A stretch of DNA of 64,000 nucleotides, taken from the NCBI GenBank assembly GCA_905201685.1, contig CAJKOW010000001.1:34947-98946 (forward strand). The letters are read 5' to 3'. A model generated the notes under the pieces. That model was not told where the DNA came from. It was given only the letters and a program-made list of their open reading frames with translations, and did no database searches. Position numbers and translations under genes: made by a program. This DNA comes from an uncultured Bacteroides sp. GTDB taxonomy: Bacteria; Bacteroidota; Bacteroidia; Bacteroidales; Bacteroidaceae. This document shows, one piece after another, positions 56,315 to 64,000 of this stretch; the first letter of the stretch is position 1, and the number at the start of each line of letters is the position of its first letter.

Positions 56315-57744
56315 CAGCTAAGCTTTTTGGCAACTTTAAAATACCACATCCTGAACCACACGGCAGCAATCACGGCAGCCAGAACGGCAATGATCGCCGC
56401 CTTATCAACTGACAAACCGATGCCTTCGGGAGCCACACAAATGTACGTCGTACATACAGCCGTCATGAACAAGGCCGGCAGATAAGTGACATAGAAATAA
56501 TATCCTTTCTGCTCACGAGCCAGATAAACGGTAATGGCCCACAAAGTAAAGACGGATAACGTCTGGTTAGCCCAGGCGAAATAACGCCATATCATATCAA
56601 AGCCGTCGGCATCGCGCATACTGTAAAGCAACAGGGCGATAGCCAGTACAAACATCGGGATACAAATATACAAACGTTTTCGCATGGATTTTTGTTCCAT
56701 TCCCAAAAAATCGGCAACAATCAGACGAGCCGAACGGAAAGCCGTATCACCGCTGGTAATAGGAGCGGCAATCACTCCCAAAACAGCCAATACACCTCCG
56801 ATCGGTCCTAACCAACCTTTCGTAATGTCATCCACAATCACGGCCGCATTAGTCTCTGCCATGCCGTTTTCGTGGAAAAAATAAGTAGCGGCAGCCGCCC
56901 AAATCAATCCGACAATACCTTCGGTAATCATGGCACCATAGAAAATAGGACGTCCATGACGTTCGCTGGTCATGCAACGAGCCATCAAAGGACTTTGAGT
57001 AGCATGGAAACCACTGATGGCACCACAGGCTATGCTGACAAACATGATCGGGAAGATAGGCAAAGAATCGGCATTGGGATGCGTATTGTGTATTCCCTCC
57101 CAGATTTCGGGCAATGCAGGATGATTGACATACAGCATCACCAAAATACCTACTGCCATAAATAGCAGGGCGATGGCAAACAGCGGATAAACCTTTCCGA
57201 TAATTTTATCCACCGGCAACAACGTAGCGAGAATGTAATACACAAAGACCACGACAATCCAGAACGTAGTGTCGAGTGTTTCCGGAGTCAGACTGGCCAA
57301 CAGCCCGGCCGGACCAGCTACAAAAACGGCACCGACCAGTATCATCAGAATCACCGTAAAACCACGCATCACCTGTTTGGTAGTCATTCCTAAATATCTT
57401 CCGATAATTTCGGGCAAGCTTTCTCCGCCGTGCCGCAAGGACAGCATACCGGCCAGATAATCGTGAACAGCACCGGCAAAAATACTACCCAGCACAATCC
57501 ATAAGTAAGAAGCCACTCCGAACTTTGCCCCCATAATAGCACCAAAGATAGGTCCTAAACCAGCAATGTTCAGAAATTGAATCATGAAAATTTTCCAACG
57601 GGGCAATGGTATATAGTCCACTCCATCGGCCTTTGTCAAAGCCGGAGTCTGACGGTCGTCCGGACCAAAAATACGCTCTACAAAACGCCCATAAACAAAA
57701 TAGCCTACAATTAAAGCAAGCAAACAAAGTGTAAAAGTAATCAT
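56314..57744 (-). CDS. cstA: CstA-family peptide/pyruvate transporter (carbon starvation protein)
   Basis: This 476-residue multi-spanning membrane protein has about 12 or more hydrophobic segments. CstA signatures include PRWKIFMIQFLNIAGLGPIFGAIMGAKFG, AGAVHDYLAGMLSLRHGGESLPEIIGRYLG and FHATQSPLMARC, and near the end IWRYFAWANQTLS. Family members take up peptides or pyruvate during carbon limitation. It is shorter than the E. coli protein (about 700 residues) and belongs to the short form common in Bacteroidetes. A -7-like TACATTTG (57776-57783, minus) lies upstream, in a region shared with the divergent GHL10 gene. Confidence 0.92.
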   Translation of the reverse strand: MITFTLCLLALIVGYFVYGRFVERIFGPDDRQTPALTKADGVDYIPLPRWKIFMIQFLNIAGLGPIFGAIMGAKFGVASYLWIVLGSIFAGAVHDYLAGMLSLRHGGESLPEIIGRYLGMTTKQVMRGFTVILMILVGAVFVAGPAGLLASLTPETLDTTFWIVVVFVYYILATLLPVDKIIGKVYPLFAIALLFMAVGILVMLYVNHPALPEIWEGIHNTHPNADSLPIFPIMFVSIACGAISGFHATQSPLMARCMTSERHGRPIFYGAMITEGIVGLIWAAAATYFFHENGMAETNAAVIVDDITKGWLGPIGGVLAVLGVIAAPITSGDTAFRSARLIVADFLGMEQKSMRKRLYICIPMFVLAIALLLYSMRDADGFDMIWRYFAWANQTLSVFTLWAITVYLAREQKGYYFYVTYLPALFMTAVCTTYICVAPEGIGLSVDKAAIIAVLAAVIAAVWFRMWYFKVAKKLS

Positions 57745-57825
57745 TGTGTGTTTCTTTTTATCGTATTAATAGGCACAAATGTAACAGTTTTTAAAATAAC
57801 GGCATAACTTTATTCCCATTTTTAC

Positions 57826-57833
57826 TATCTTTG
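57826..57833 (+). promoter_or_regulatory. Candidate -7 box of the second GHL10 gene
   Basis: TATCTTTG is a good -7 match 21 bp before the ATG at 57855. No -33 TTTG is at the usual spacing. On the other strand, TACATTTG at 57776-57783 would serve cstA, so the 110-bp region is divergent. Confidence 0.55.
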
Positions 57834-57854
57834 GCCTAAAAAAGTAAGATCTGA

Positions 57855-59333
57855 ATGAGACCAATCATTATACTTCTGATGTTTATTATTTGCCCGATGA
57901 TAATGCCCCGCCTTGCCGCACAACCCAAATTAGAGGTCAGGGCAGCATGGGTAACTGCTGTCTATGGTCTGGACTGGCCACAGACACGAGCTACCACTCC
58001 CCGAAAAATACAGCAACAAAAAGATGAACTTATCGAGATTTTGGACAAACTGAAAGCTGCCAATTTCAACACTGTACTCTTCCAGACACGTACACGGGGC
58101 GACGTACTGTACCAATCGGACATCGAACCCTACAATTCTATTCTGACCGGACAGACAGGGAAAAATCCCGGTTACGATCCGTTGGCTTTTGCCATCGAAG
58201 AATGCCACAAGCGAGGCATGGAGTGTCATGCATGGATGGTAACCATCCCCTTAGGCAACCGGAAGCATGTAGCCGCATTGGGTAAAGCTTCGGTAACAAA
58301 AAAGAAACCTGGCATCTGCGTTCCCTACAAACGGGAATATTTTCTGAACCCCGGAAATCCGCAAACCAAAGAATACCTGATGAGCTTAGTGCGCGAAGTA
58401 GTAGAACGCTACGATATAGACGGCGTACACTTCGACTACTTGCGCTATCCGGAAAATGCACCCAACTTTCCCGACAAAGCCGACTTTCGCAAATACGGAA
58501 AAGGCCGCACCCTTGACCAATGGAGAAGAGACAACATCACCGAAATCGTACGCTATATATATAAAGGTGTAAAACAACTGAAGCCGTGGGTCAAAGTAAG
58601 CACATGTCCGGTCGGAAAGTATCGAGATACCTCACGTTACTCCTCACGTGGTTGGAATGCCTTCCATACCGTCTATCAGGATGTGCAGGGATGGTTGGGA
58701 GAAGGCATACAGGATCAGGTTTATCCCATGATGTACTTCCGTGGCAACGGGTTCTATCCTTTTGCCCTCGATTGGAAGGAACAATCCAACGGACGGCAGG
58801 TCATCCCCGGCTTAGGCATTTACTTTCTGGACCCCAACGAAGGAAACTGGACAGTGGACGAAGTGGAACGCCAGATCCATTTCGTACGCACTCACAAGTT
58901 AGACGGAGAAGGTCATTACCGGGTGAAATACCTGATGGACAACACACAGGAACTGTACGACATTCTGACCGAAAAGTATTACACAGCCCCTGCCCTGCAA
59001 CCACCCATGACGTGGATAGACAGCATACCGCCTACCGCCCCCACCGCACTGAAAGTGGAAGAACTGAAAGAAGGCTACTGGAAACTCAGCTGGCAACCCG
59101 GCACCGACAATGACCAACGCAATGCACCCACCTACGTGGTTTACGCATCCGACACTTACCCTGTCGATACCAGTCGCCCCGAGAACATCGTGGCACAGCG
59201 CATACAAGGGACAGAATATATCTATGCCCCCATACTACCCTGGACTGTGAGACATTACTTCGCCGTCACCGCCATGGACCGGTGTGGAAACGAAAGCCGG
59301 ACAGCAGCCGAATCCTACAGTTCTACCCGATGA
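57855..59333 (+). CDS. GHL10-type (DUF187) family 10-like glycosyl hydrolase, secreted
   Basis: This 492-residue protein has a signal peptide (about 1-22, ending RLAAQ). The GHL10 barrel spans about 26-370: EVRAAWVTAVYGLDWP, FNTVLFQTRTRGDVLYQSD, YDPLAFAIEECHKRGMECHAWM and YDIDGVHFDYLRYPENAP. A fibronectin III-like tail follows (about 395-492; PPTAPTALKVEEL, MDRCGNESRTAAE). It is a paralogue of 46944-48464, sharing the EECHKRGME stretch. Substrate unknown. Its 3' end overlaps the convergent RelA/SpoT gene by 19 bp. Confidence 0.88.
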   Translation: MRPIIILLMFIICPMIMPRLAAQPKLEVRAAWVTAVYGLDWPQTRATTPRKIQQQKDELIEILDKLKAANFNTVLFQTRTRGDVLYQSDIEPYNSILTGQTGKNPGYDPLAFAIEECHKRGMECHAWMVTIPLGNRKHVAALGKASVTKKKPGICVPYKREYFLNPGNPQTKEYLMSLVREVVERYDIDGVHFDYLRYPENAPNFPDKADFRKYGKGRTLDQWRRDNITEIVRYIYKGVKQLKPWVKVSTCPVGKYRDTSRYSSRGWNAFHTVYQDVQGWLGEGIQDQVYPMMYFRGNGFYPFALDWKEQSNGRQVIPGLGIYFLDPNEGNWTVDEVERQIHFVRTHKLDGEGHYRVKYLMDNTQELYDILTEKYYTAPALQPPMTWIDSIPPTAPTALKVEELKEGYWKLSWQPGTDNDQRNAPTYVVYASDTYPVDTSRPENIVAQRIQGTEYIYAPILPWTVRHYFAVTAMDRCGNESRTAAESYSSTR

Positions 59334-61186
59334 ACCTCGTCCACTCCGTTGATTCGCCCAATGGATGTAATGACGTTCTGCAGCTCGCTGAAGGAATGAA
59401 CCGAGAAATTAATGGTACAGTCAGCAATCTCGTCAACAGTCACCGTATTCAGGCTGGAGATGGAAAGCTTCATGCCATTGGTGATGCAATCCACCAGATC
59501 GATCAACAAATGATATCGATCGACGGCACGCACATTGATACGTACAGGATAGAGCACATCCTTATCTTCGGGAAAATCGACCGAAACAATGGAATCGCCG
59601 TCCTGTGATGCCTGACGGATAGCCACAGCACAATCGCGCTTGTGAATGGTAACCGTACCATCTACCTCCCTGAAGCCTATAACCTCATTGCCCGGCAACG
59701 GATGACAGCTCAGACAGCGGTTCTTGGGAATAGACTTTACCTGTCCCAGATAAGATCGCAAAAAACTCTTTGCCTTATAGGTCTGAACACAGTCGAGCCA
59801 GTCGGGACGAGGTACAAAATCCGGATTGATTCCTACTTCCACACAATCGCCATGATGCAGTTCGGTCTTGACAGAACACAGCTTCCCGTTCACCTTGGCG
59901 TACTGGGCATGCGAACCGATCGAATTATGTAACTCGAATGCAAAATCAAGCACCGTAGCCCGTTGCGGCAGATTGATGGGCTTACCTTGAGGGGTGAAAA
60001 CGGTAATGTCTTCATTGTAAAGAGAACTTACTACACTATCCATAAACCAACCCTCAGCAGTCTGGCTGGCAGCGTCCTTCAACAGAGCGCGGAACTTGGC
60101 AATCCAGTTGTCCCATGCCCCTTCCATCCTTTCGACGGCACAACCCAACTTGGAATTAAGTACCATACGCTCGGATGAAATATGAATTTCTTCCCAAATG
60201 CCATGTTCGCTAAGCAGACGGATGTGGAAGCTCTGGTAACCGTTCTCCTTGGGCGAATCGATGAAATTGACAATACTGCCCGGCTTCTCCTTGAAGCGGT
60301 CGGTCAGAATGGAGTAGATGTGCAGACAGATTTTCTTTTCATCTTCTTCGCGCTCAGCCGGATAAATCAGCCGGACTACATGGCGGTAATCCAAGTGCTT
60401 AAAGTCGCGACCGGTGGACTGTATTTTCCGCCAGATGCTGTAAGGCATACGATAACGCACCTCTGTACGAGCCTGAATGCCATTACGACGCAGCAATTCT
60501 AACATTTCGCCGGTAAAGGCTTCCAGTCGCTGGCGGTCCTCAGCCTTGTCGGCCTCAATGTCCTGCTCCAGTTCCTGATACTCCAACGGGCAACGGTAAC
60601 GAAGACTCAGGTTTTCCAATTCACGGCGAATGCCATACAATCCCAAACGGTTGGCAAGCGGTGCATAGAAGTAGTCAGTTTCGCCGGCAATCTTCATCTG
60701 CTTCTCAGGGCGCATACTGTCTAACGTACGCATATTGTGCAAACGATCGGCAAGCTTGATAAGGATAGCACGGATGTCATAGTGCAGCGAGTCGAGCATC
60801 TGCTTGAAGTTTTCGACCTGCTTGGAGGTTTCATACTGTTTTTTTTTCTGTTTCGTCACCACTCTGACTAAGTAGGCTACATCCGGTCCGAAACGCGCCT
60901 TGATATCATCAAGTGTAAATGCCGTGTCTTCGACCACGTCGTGCAAGAACGCGGCAATCACCGGATTGGGTCCCAACTGTAGCTCTTCGGCCACAATACG
61001 CGCCACAGCCACCGGATGGATGATGTAAGGTGCACCGCTTTTACGCTTCTGTCCGGCATGGGCTTCGCGGGCAAACTCAAAAGCATCCTTAATACGCAAA
61101 CGGTCTTCTGCCGACACGTTCCGTCGGTCCATTACGGACAGAATGCTTTCCAACTGTCCGTTGATTAATTTATCATAGTCTTCCAT
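59315..61186 (-). CDS. RelA/SpoT family (p)ppGpp protein, synthetase half apparently divergent
   Basis: This 623-residue protein has the HD hydrolase half intact: HPVAVARIV, AAFLHDVVEDT (H82, D83, E86, D87) and KLADRLHNMRTL. The synthetase region (about 240-360) keeps SPKENGYQSFHIRLL. However, the usual Arg-x-Lys-x-x-x-Ser and acidic motif around YDxxAxR read MPYSIWRKI and HLDYRHVVRLIY, and the EIQIRT stretch reads EEIHISSER, so synthesis may be weak or lost. TGS (about 385-450; VFTPQGKPINLPQRATVLDFA) and a C-terminal ACT domain follow. It is shorter than the usual 730-residue form. Hydrolysis of the alarmone is the safer functional call. It ends 19 bp inside the convergent GHL10 gene. Confidence 0.85.
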   Translation of the reverse strand: MEDYDKLINGQLESILSVMDRRNVSAEDRLRIKDAFEFAREAHAGQKRKSGAPYIIHPVAVARIVAEELQLGPNPVIAAFLHDVVEDTAFTLDDIKARFGPDVAYLVRVVTKQKKKQYETSKQVENFKQMLDSLHYDIRAILIKLADRLHNMRTLDSMRPEKQMKIAGETDYFYAPLANRLGLYGIRRELENLSLRYRCPLEYQELEQDIEADKAEDRQRLEAFTGEMLELLRRNGIQARTEVRYRMPYSIWRKIQSTGRDFKHLDYRHVVRLIYPAEREEDEKKICLHIYSILTDRFKEKPGSIVNFIDSPKENGYQSFHIRLLSEHGIWEEIHISSERMVLNSKLGCAVERMEGAWDNWIAKFRALLKDAASQTAEGWFMDSVVSSLYNEDITVFTPQGKPINLPQRATVLDFAFELHNSIGSHAQYAKVNGKLCSVKTELHHGDCVEVGINPDFVPRPDWLDCVQTYKAKSFLRSYLGQVKSIPKNRCLSCHPLPGNEVIGFREVDGTVTIHKRDCAVAIRQASQDGDSIVSVDFPEDKDVLYPVRINVRAVDRYHLLIDLVDCITNGMKLSISSLNTVTVDEIADCTINFSVHSFSELQNVITSIGRINGVDEVHRVEL

Positions 61187-61304
61187 GGGTAATGTTTTAC
61201 AGTAGTCAGGAAAATTCCGGCTGCCATATGCAAAAATAATAAAAAGAAAGAAAAAATAAAACTATAAAAGCATTTTTTCTGAATATTCCGAACAACAAGC
61301 CAAC

Positions 61305-62489
61305 CTATTCCTCTACCTTGACGTAAGCCCTATAACGACTTTCTTCACCAACAGGCACCAATGGCAGATAGCCGGACGCCAACCTGCCGGCGCGTATCAC
61401 AGCCGGCGAACTGCGCTCGTCGGCCTCGTGCGCCTGATGTAAGGCGGCTGAATCGGAGAAATACTCCACACGAAAATACCCGCATCCGGCAGGTGACATA
61501 AAACGGTCGGCAAAAAGGTGCGCAAGTACTCCCATGTTCATGCGCAAGTTCACCTCCACGCAAGGAAAAACACGATACTCACTGTCCCCTGCATTCCCCA
61601 CATCGCAAATCATCATGTCCACGCCCATAAACCCTTTGTATGCACTGCCATAACACAATGTCAGCTCTTGACGCAAGCGGGTACATACCAGTTGCCAAGC
61701 TGCCAAAGGAATAAAACGAAGAATCTGCCGTTCGATCTCTTCATCGGACAGTAATCGGTTCCCCGAATAAGCTCCTCTATCGTCCGTATCGAACAAGGAA
61801 TAACCGATGAAAGCCACGTTTCCCTGTCCGTCGGACAGATATTCCAACGCAAAATCCAACACCTTATTATATATAGGAAATGCTGTCAGAAATCCCTGCT
61901 CACGGATAACACGCGCACAGCGGTCAGCAACAGATTCCGTAAAACCGCTGCGACACCATAACAAACCTTTTCCACTGCCCGACCAAGGAGCCTTGAACAC
62001 ACAACCTCCCTGTCTGTGTACATAGTCGCTACATGCCTGCACGTCTAACAGAACCGCACCACTGCCACAACAGAAAGGAAGCCCCGCCAAGGATTCTAAA
62101 ACCTGCAACGCCACGTCACGACCCATCAAAGTCCGCCAATGTGCCAGTTCCTCTGTTGTCGGCAACACATCTGATTTTAGCCCCGACTTCAGTAGTGCCT
62201 GACGTAATGCCAGGTTCCATCCCCATGAATGAATCCGCACCGATGACAGGTTCGGCAAACTGCTCCACGGAACAACCTCTACATCCAACTGGAAAAGCCG
62301 CTGCATCTGCCTTAGAAAAGCCTCATCGACAACTTCGCCCACCAAAACAAAGCTTCCCGGCTGGGAATACCACAAAGGAAGCAAAGCCAAATCATTGGTC
62401 ATACGCCTTATGGAAGCCGGTGCAATGTAATGTGCACTGTTATCAGCAAGTGCCATATCGGCATCGGGATTGAAAAGATTAAGTTCCAT
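61305..62489 (-). CDS. ATP-grasp-like protein of unknown function
   Basis: This 394-residue cytoplasmic protein starts MELNLFNPDADMALAD. It is not assigned to a named family. The middle shows an ATP-grasp-like set: GGCVFKAPWSGSGKGLLW (about 180-197) could be the nucleotide-binding Lys and Gly-rich loop, and VFPCVEVNLRMNMG (about 318-331) resembles the metal-binding Glu-Asn motif before the fold's end. Between them DFALEYLSDGQGNVAFIGYSLF fits the central sheet. A peptide-ligase or similar carboxylate-amine ligation is a guess. Similar genes occur as single copies in Bacteroides by memory. It is divergent from the ATPase gene at 62616. Confidence 0.75.
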   Translation of the reverse strand: MELNLFNPDADMALADNSAHYIAPASIRRMTNDLALLPLWYSQPGSFVLVGEVVDEAFLRQMQRLFQLDVEVVPWSSLPNLSSVRIHSWGWNLALRQALLKSGLKSDVLPTTEELAHWRTLMGRDVALQVLESLAGLPFCCGSGAVLLDVQACSDYVHRQGGCVFKAPWSGSGKGLLWCRSGFTESVADRCARVIREQGFLTAFPIYNKVLDFALEYLSDGQGNVAFIGYSLFDTDDRGAYSGNRLLSDEEIERQILRFIPLAAWQLVCTRLRQELTLCYGSAYKGFMGVDMMICDVGNAGDSEYRVFPCVEVNLRMNMGVLAHLFADRFMSPAGCGYFRVEYFSDSAALHQAHEADERSSPAVIRAGRLASGYLPLVPVGEESRYRAYVKVEE

Positions 62490-62557
62490 ATACCTACTGT
62501 CCTATCGGTTTGGGGACGAAAGATAAGAATTAATCTCCAATATTTTGCTATCTCCAC

Positions 62558-62588
62558 TTTGCAAATCTATAAAAAAGATATATCTTTG
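62558..62588 (+). promoter_or_regulatory. Promoter of the DUF4143-type ATPase gene
   Basis: TTTG (62558-62561), a 19-bp spacer and TATCTTTG (62581-62588) exactly match the Bacteroides consensus, 27 bp before the ATG at 62616. Confidence 0.85.
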
Positions 62589-62615
62589 TCGCCTGATAAA
62601 TATGGAATGTAAAGC

Positions 62616-63794
62616 ATGGAAGCATTTTATCGTACACACGCTTATCTGGTAGAGCATACCAACGCTCCTGTCCGCCGTGACCTGATGGACGAGATCGACT
62701 GGAACGACCGTCTCATCGGTATCAAAGGCACCCGCGGTGTAGGCAAAACCACTTTCCTGCTGCAATATGCCAAAGAAAAATTCGGTACCGACCGTTCCTG
62801 CCTGTTCATCAACATGAACAACTTCTACTTCTCGGGACATAGCCTGGTCGATTTTGCCTACGAGTTTCAACGTCGTGGGGGGAAAGTGTTGCTGATTGAC
62901 CAGGTATTCAAACACCCCGACTGGAGCCGGGAACTGCGGATATGCTACGACCGCTTCCCTAACCTGAAAATAGTATTCACCGGTTCATCGGTCATGCGCC
63001 TGAAAGAAGAGAACCTCGAACTGCGCGATGTAGTAAAAAGCTACAACCTGCGCGGATTCTCCTTCCGCGAATTTCTGAATCTGCAAACGGGAATGAAATT
63101 CCATGCCTATACGTTGGAAGAAATCCTGAGCAGCCACGAACAGATAGCCAAAGGCATCCTGTCAAAAGTACGCCCGTTGGATTATTTTCAGGACTATATC
63201 CACCACGGATTCTACCCGTTCTTCCTCGAAAAGCGAAACTTTTCGGAAAACCTGCTGAAAACGATGAACATGATGGTGGAAGTAGATATCCTGCTCATCA
63301 AACAAATCGAGCTGAAATATCTCTCAAAAATAAAAAAATTGTTATATTTGCTGGCCGTAGATGGGCCAAAGGCCCCAAACGTCAGCCAACTGGCAAACGA
63401 CATACAGACATCGCGTGCCACGGTGATGAACTACATCAAGTATCTGGCAGATGCGCGCCTTATCAACATGGTCTATCCGAAGGGAGAAGAATTCCCCAAA
63501 AAACCGTCGAAGATAATGATGCACAACCCCAACCTGATGTATTCCATCTATCCGGTAAAGGTAGAAGAGCAGGATGTGCTCGACACATTCTTCGTGAACA
63601 CCATGTGGAAAGACCATAAGGTGAACAAGGGCGATAAGAATGCCTCGTTCATGGTGGATGAAGTTATGCCGTTCAAAATATGTCCGGAAGGCATGAAGAT
63701 AAAGAACAACCCCGGTATCACCTACGCCCTGCACAAAGCAGAGATAGGACGGAACAACCAGATACCGCTATGGCTGTTCGGATTTTTATATTGA
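62616..63794 (+). CDS. AAA_14/DUF4143-type ATPase
   Basis: This 392-residue protein opens with an AAA+ domain: Walker A GTRGVGKTTFL (about 38-48), Walker B-like VLLIDQVFKHPDW, and sensor-type KIVFTGSSVMRL. SYNLRGFSFREFLNLQTG is the typical link of this family. The C-terminal part (about 215-392) has a winged-helix-like region (VSQLANDIQTSRATVMNYIKYLADARLI) and a degenerate nuclease-like fold, as in DUF4143 proteins. Family members are widespread in gut bacteria and their role is unclear; links to plasmid/transposon or defence functions have been suggested only in general. It is monocistronic with its own strong promoter. Confidence 0.88.
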   Translation: MEAFYRTHAYLVEHTNAPVRRDLMDEIDWNDRLIGIKGTRGVGKTTFLLQYAKEKFGTDRSCLFINMNNFYFSGHSLVDFAYEFQRRGGKVLLIDQVFKHPDWSRELRICYDRFPNLKIVFTGSSVMRLKEENLELRDVVKSYNLRGFSFREFLNLQTGMKFHAYTLEEILSSHEQIAKGILSKVRPLDYFQDYIHHGFYPFFLEKRNFSENLLKTMNMMVEVDILLIKQIELKYLSKIKKLLYLLAVDGPKAPNVSQLANDIQTSRATVMNYIKYLADARLINMVYPKGEEFPKKPSKIMMHNPNLMYSIYPVKVEEQDVLDTFFVNTMWKDHKVNKGDKNASFMVDEVMPFKICPEGMKIKNNPGITYALHKAEIGRNNQIPLWLFGFLY

Positions 63795-63955
63795 TTCGGT
63801 TGACAAGATGACAAGTCAACGAGTCAACAAAGGGCGAGTCTCAAGGGAACAGGACAAAGAGGCGTATATAAAGTAAGCCTCGTAGCCTCGTTAACCTGTC
63901 AACTCGTCAACTAAAAAAGAAAAAGATTTTTTTACTTTATAAAACTCATTTAGTT
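63795..63955. repeat. Spacer before nifJ with inverted ACAAGTCAAC-type repeats
   Basis: GGTTGACAAGATGACAAG (63798-63815) pairs imperfectly with the complement of CCTGTCAACTCGTCAACT (63895-63912). The words also occur inside purL (38611-38648). No gene is supported. A T-rich tract follows just before the nifJ ATG. Confidence 0.6.
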
Positions 63956-64000
63956 ATGACTAAACAGAAAAAATTCATCACTTGTGATGGTAACGAAGCC
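63956..64000 (+). CDS. nifJ: Pyruvate:ferredoxin (flavodoxin) oxidoreductase, N-terminal fragment
   Basis: Only 15 codons are inside the window: MTKQKKFITCDGNEA. KKFITCDGNxA is the characteristic start of pyruvate:ferredoxin oxidoreductases, which oxidise pyruvate to acetyl-CoA and CO2 and reduce ferredoxin in anaerobes. The identification rests on this short stretch and memory of Bacteroides nifJ/porA starts. The rest of the gene lies to the right. Confidence 0.78.
   Translation, partial: MTKQKKFITCDGNEA

Overview
The window is a Bacteroides-type chromosome segment, probably from a gut Bacteroides of the thetaiotaomicron/ovatus group. The evidence is paired SusC/SusD proteins, two hybrid two-component regulators (HTCS), promoters of the TTTG-N19/20-TAnnTTTG form, and core genes whose sequences look Bacteroides-like (prfC, rfbD, purL, uvrA, the start of nifJ). 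All family calls were made by eye from the translations; no database search was run.

Region 1 (1-4.5 kb) is an AT-rich accessory block. It holds a gene running off the left edge (14-residue coiled-coil repeats plus a zinc-finger/CoiA-like nuclease domain), a 609-bp spacer with a long imperfect inverted repeat, and an unrecognised membrane/TPR protein.

Region 2 (4.6-32 kb) is one large polysaccharide utilisation locus for an acidic, sulfated, uronate-containing glycan, most likely glycosaminoglycan. A divergent HTCS (27934-31980) faces minus-strand genes in this order: GH88, PL8 lyase, SusC, SusD, a second SusC/SusD pair, PL12 heparinase III-like lyase, serine-type sulfatase, degenerate alginate-lyase-fold protein, second GH88, second serine-type sulfatase and GH30. 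Lyases would cut the chain, the GH88 enzymes remove the unsaturated uronate, sulfatases desulfate, and the SusC/D pairs import oligosaccharides. Two unusual features stand out here: a 30-bp direct repeat that seems to split an alginate-lyase/GH88 fusion gene, and a 23-bp palindromic tandem repeat upstream of the first susC.

Region 3 (32-41 kb) is housekeeping: a minus-strand unit LysE exporter, DUF4924, rfbD, prfC; then a toxin-antitoxin pair and purL. The toxin-antitoxin pair and purL each carry a copy of the same 65-bp promoter cassette. A degenerate array of 22-bp palindromic units lies upstream of the LysE gene, and an inverted relative of that spacer lies near 51.5-51.9 kb.

Region 4 (41-56 kb) contains a second HTCS with no SusC/D beside it, two half-size chromate transporters, a GHL10-type glycosidase, uvrA, and a GH5 lipoprotein followed by a GH43-CBM6 protein.

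Region 5 (55.6-64 kb) contains a small outer-membrane barrel, a CstA-type transporter with a small membrane partner, a second GHL10 protein, a RelA/SpoT protein overlapping it tail to tail, an ATP-grasp-like unknown, a DUF4143-type ATPase, and the first 15 codons of nifJ. No rRNA, tRNA, CRISPR array or complete insertion sequence was seen.
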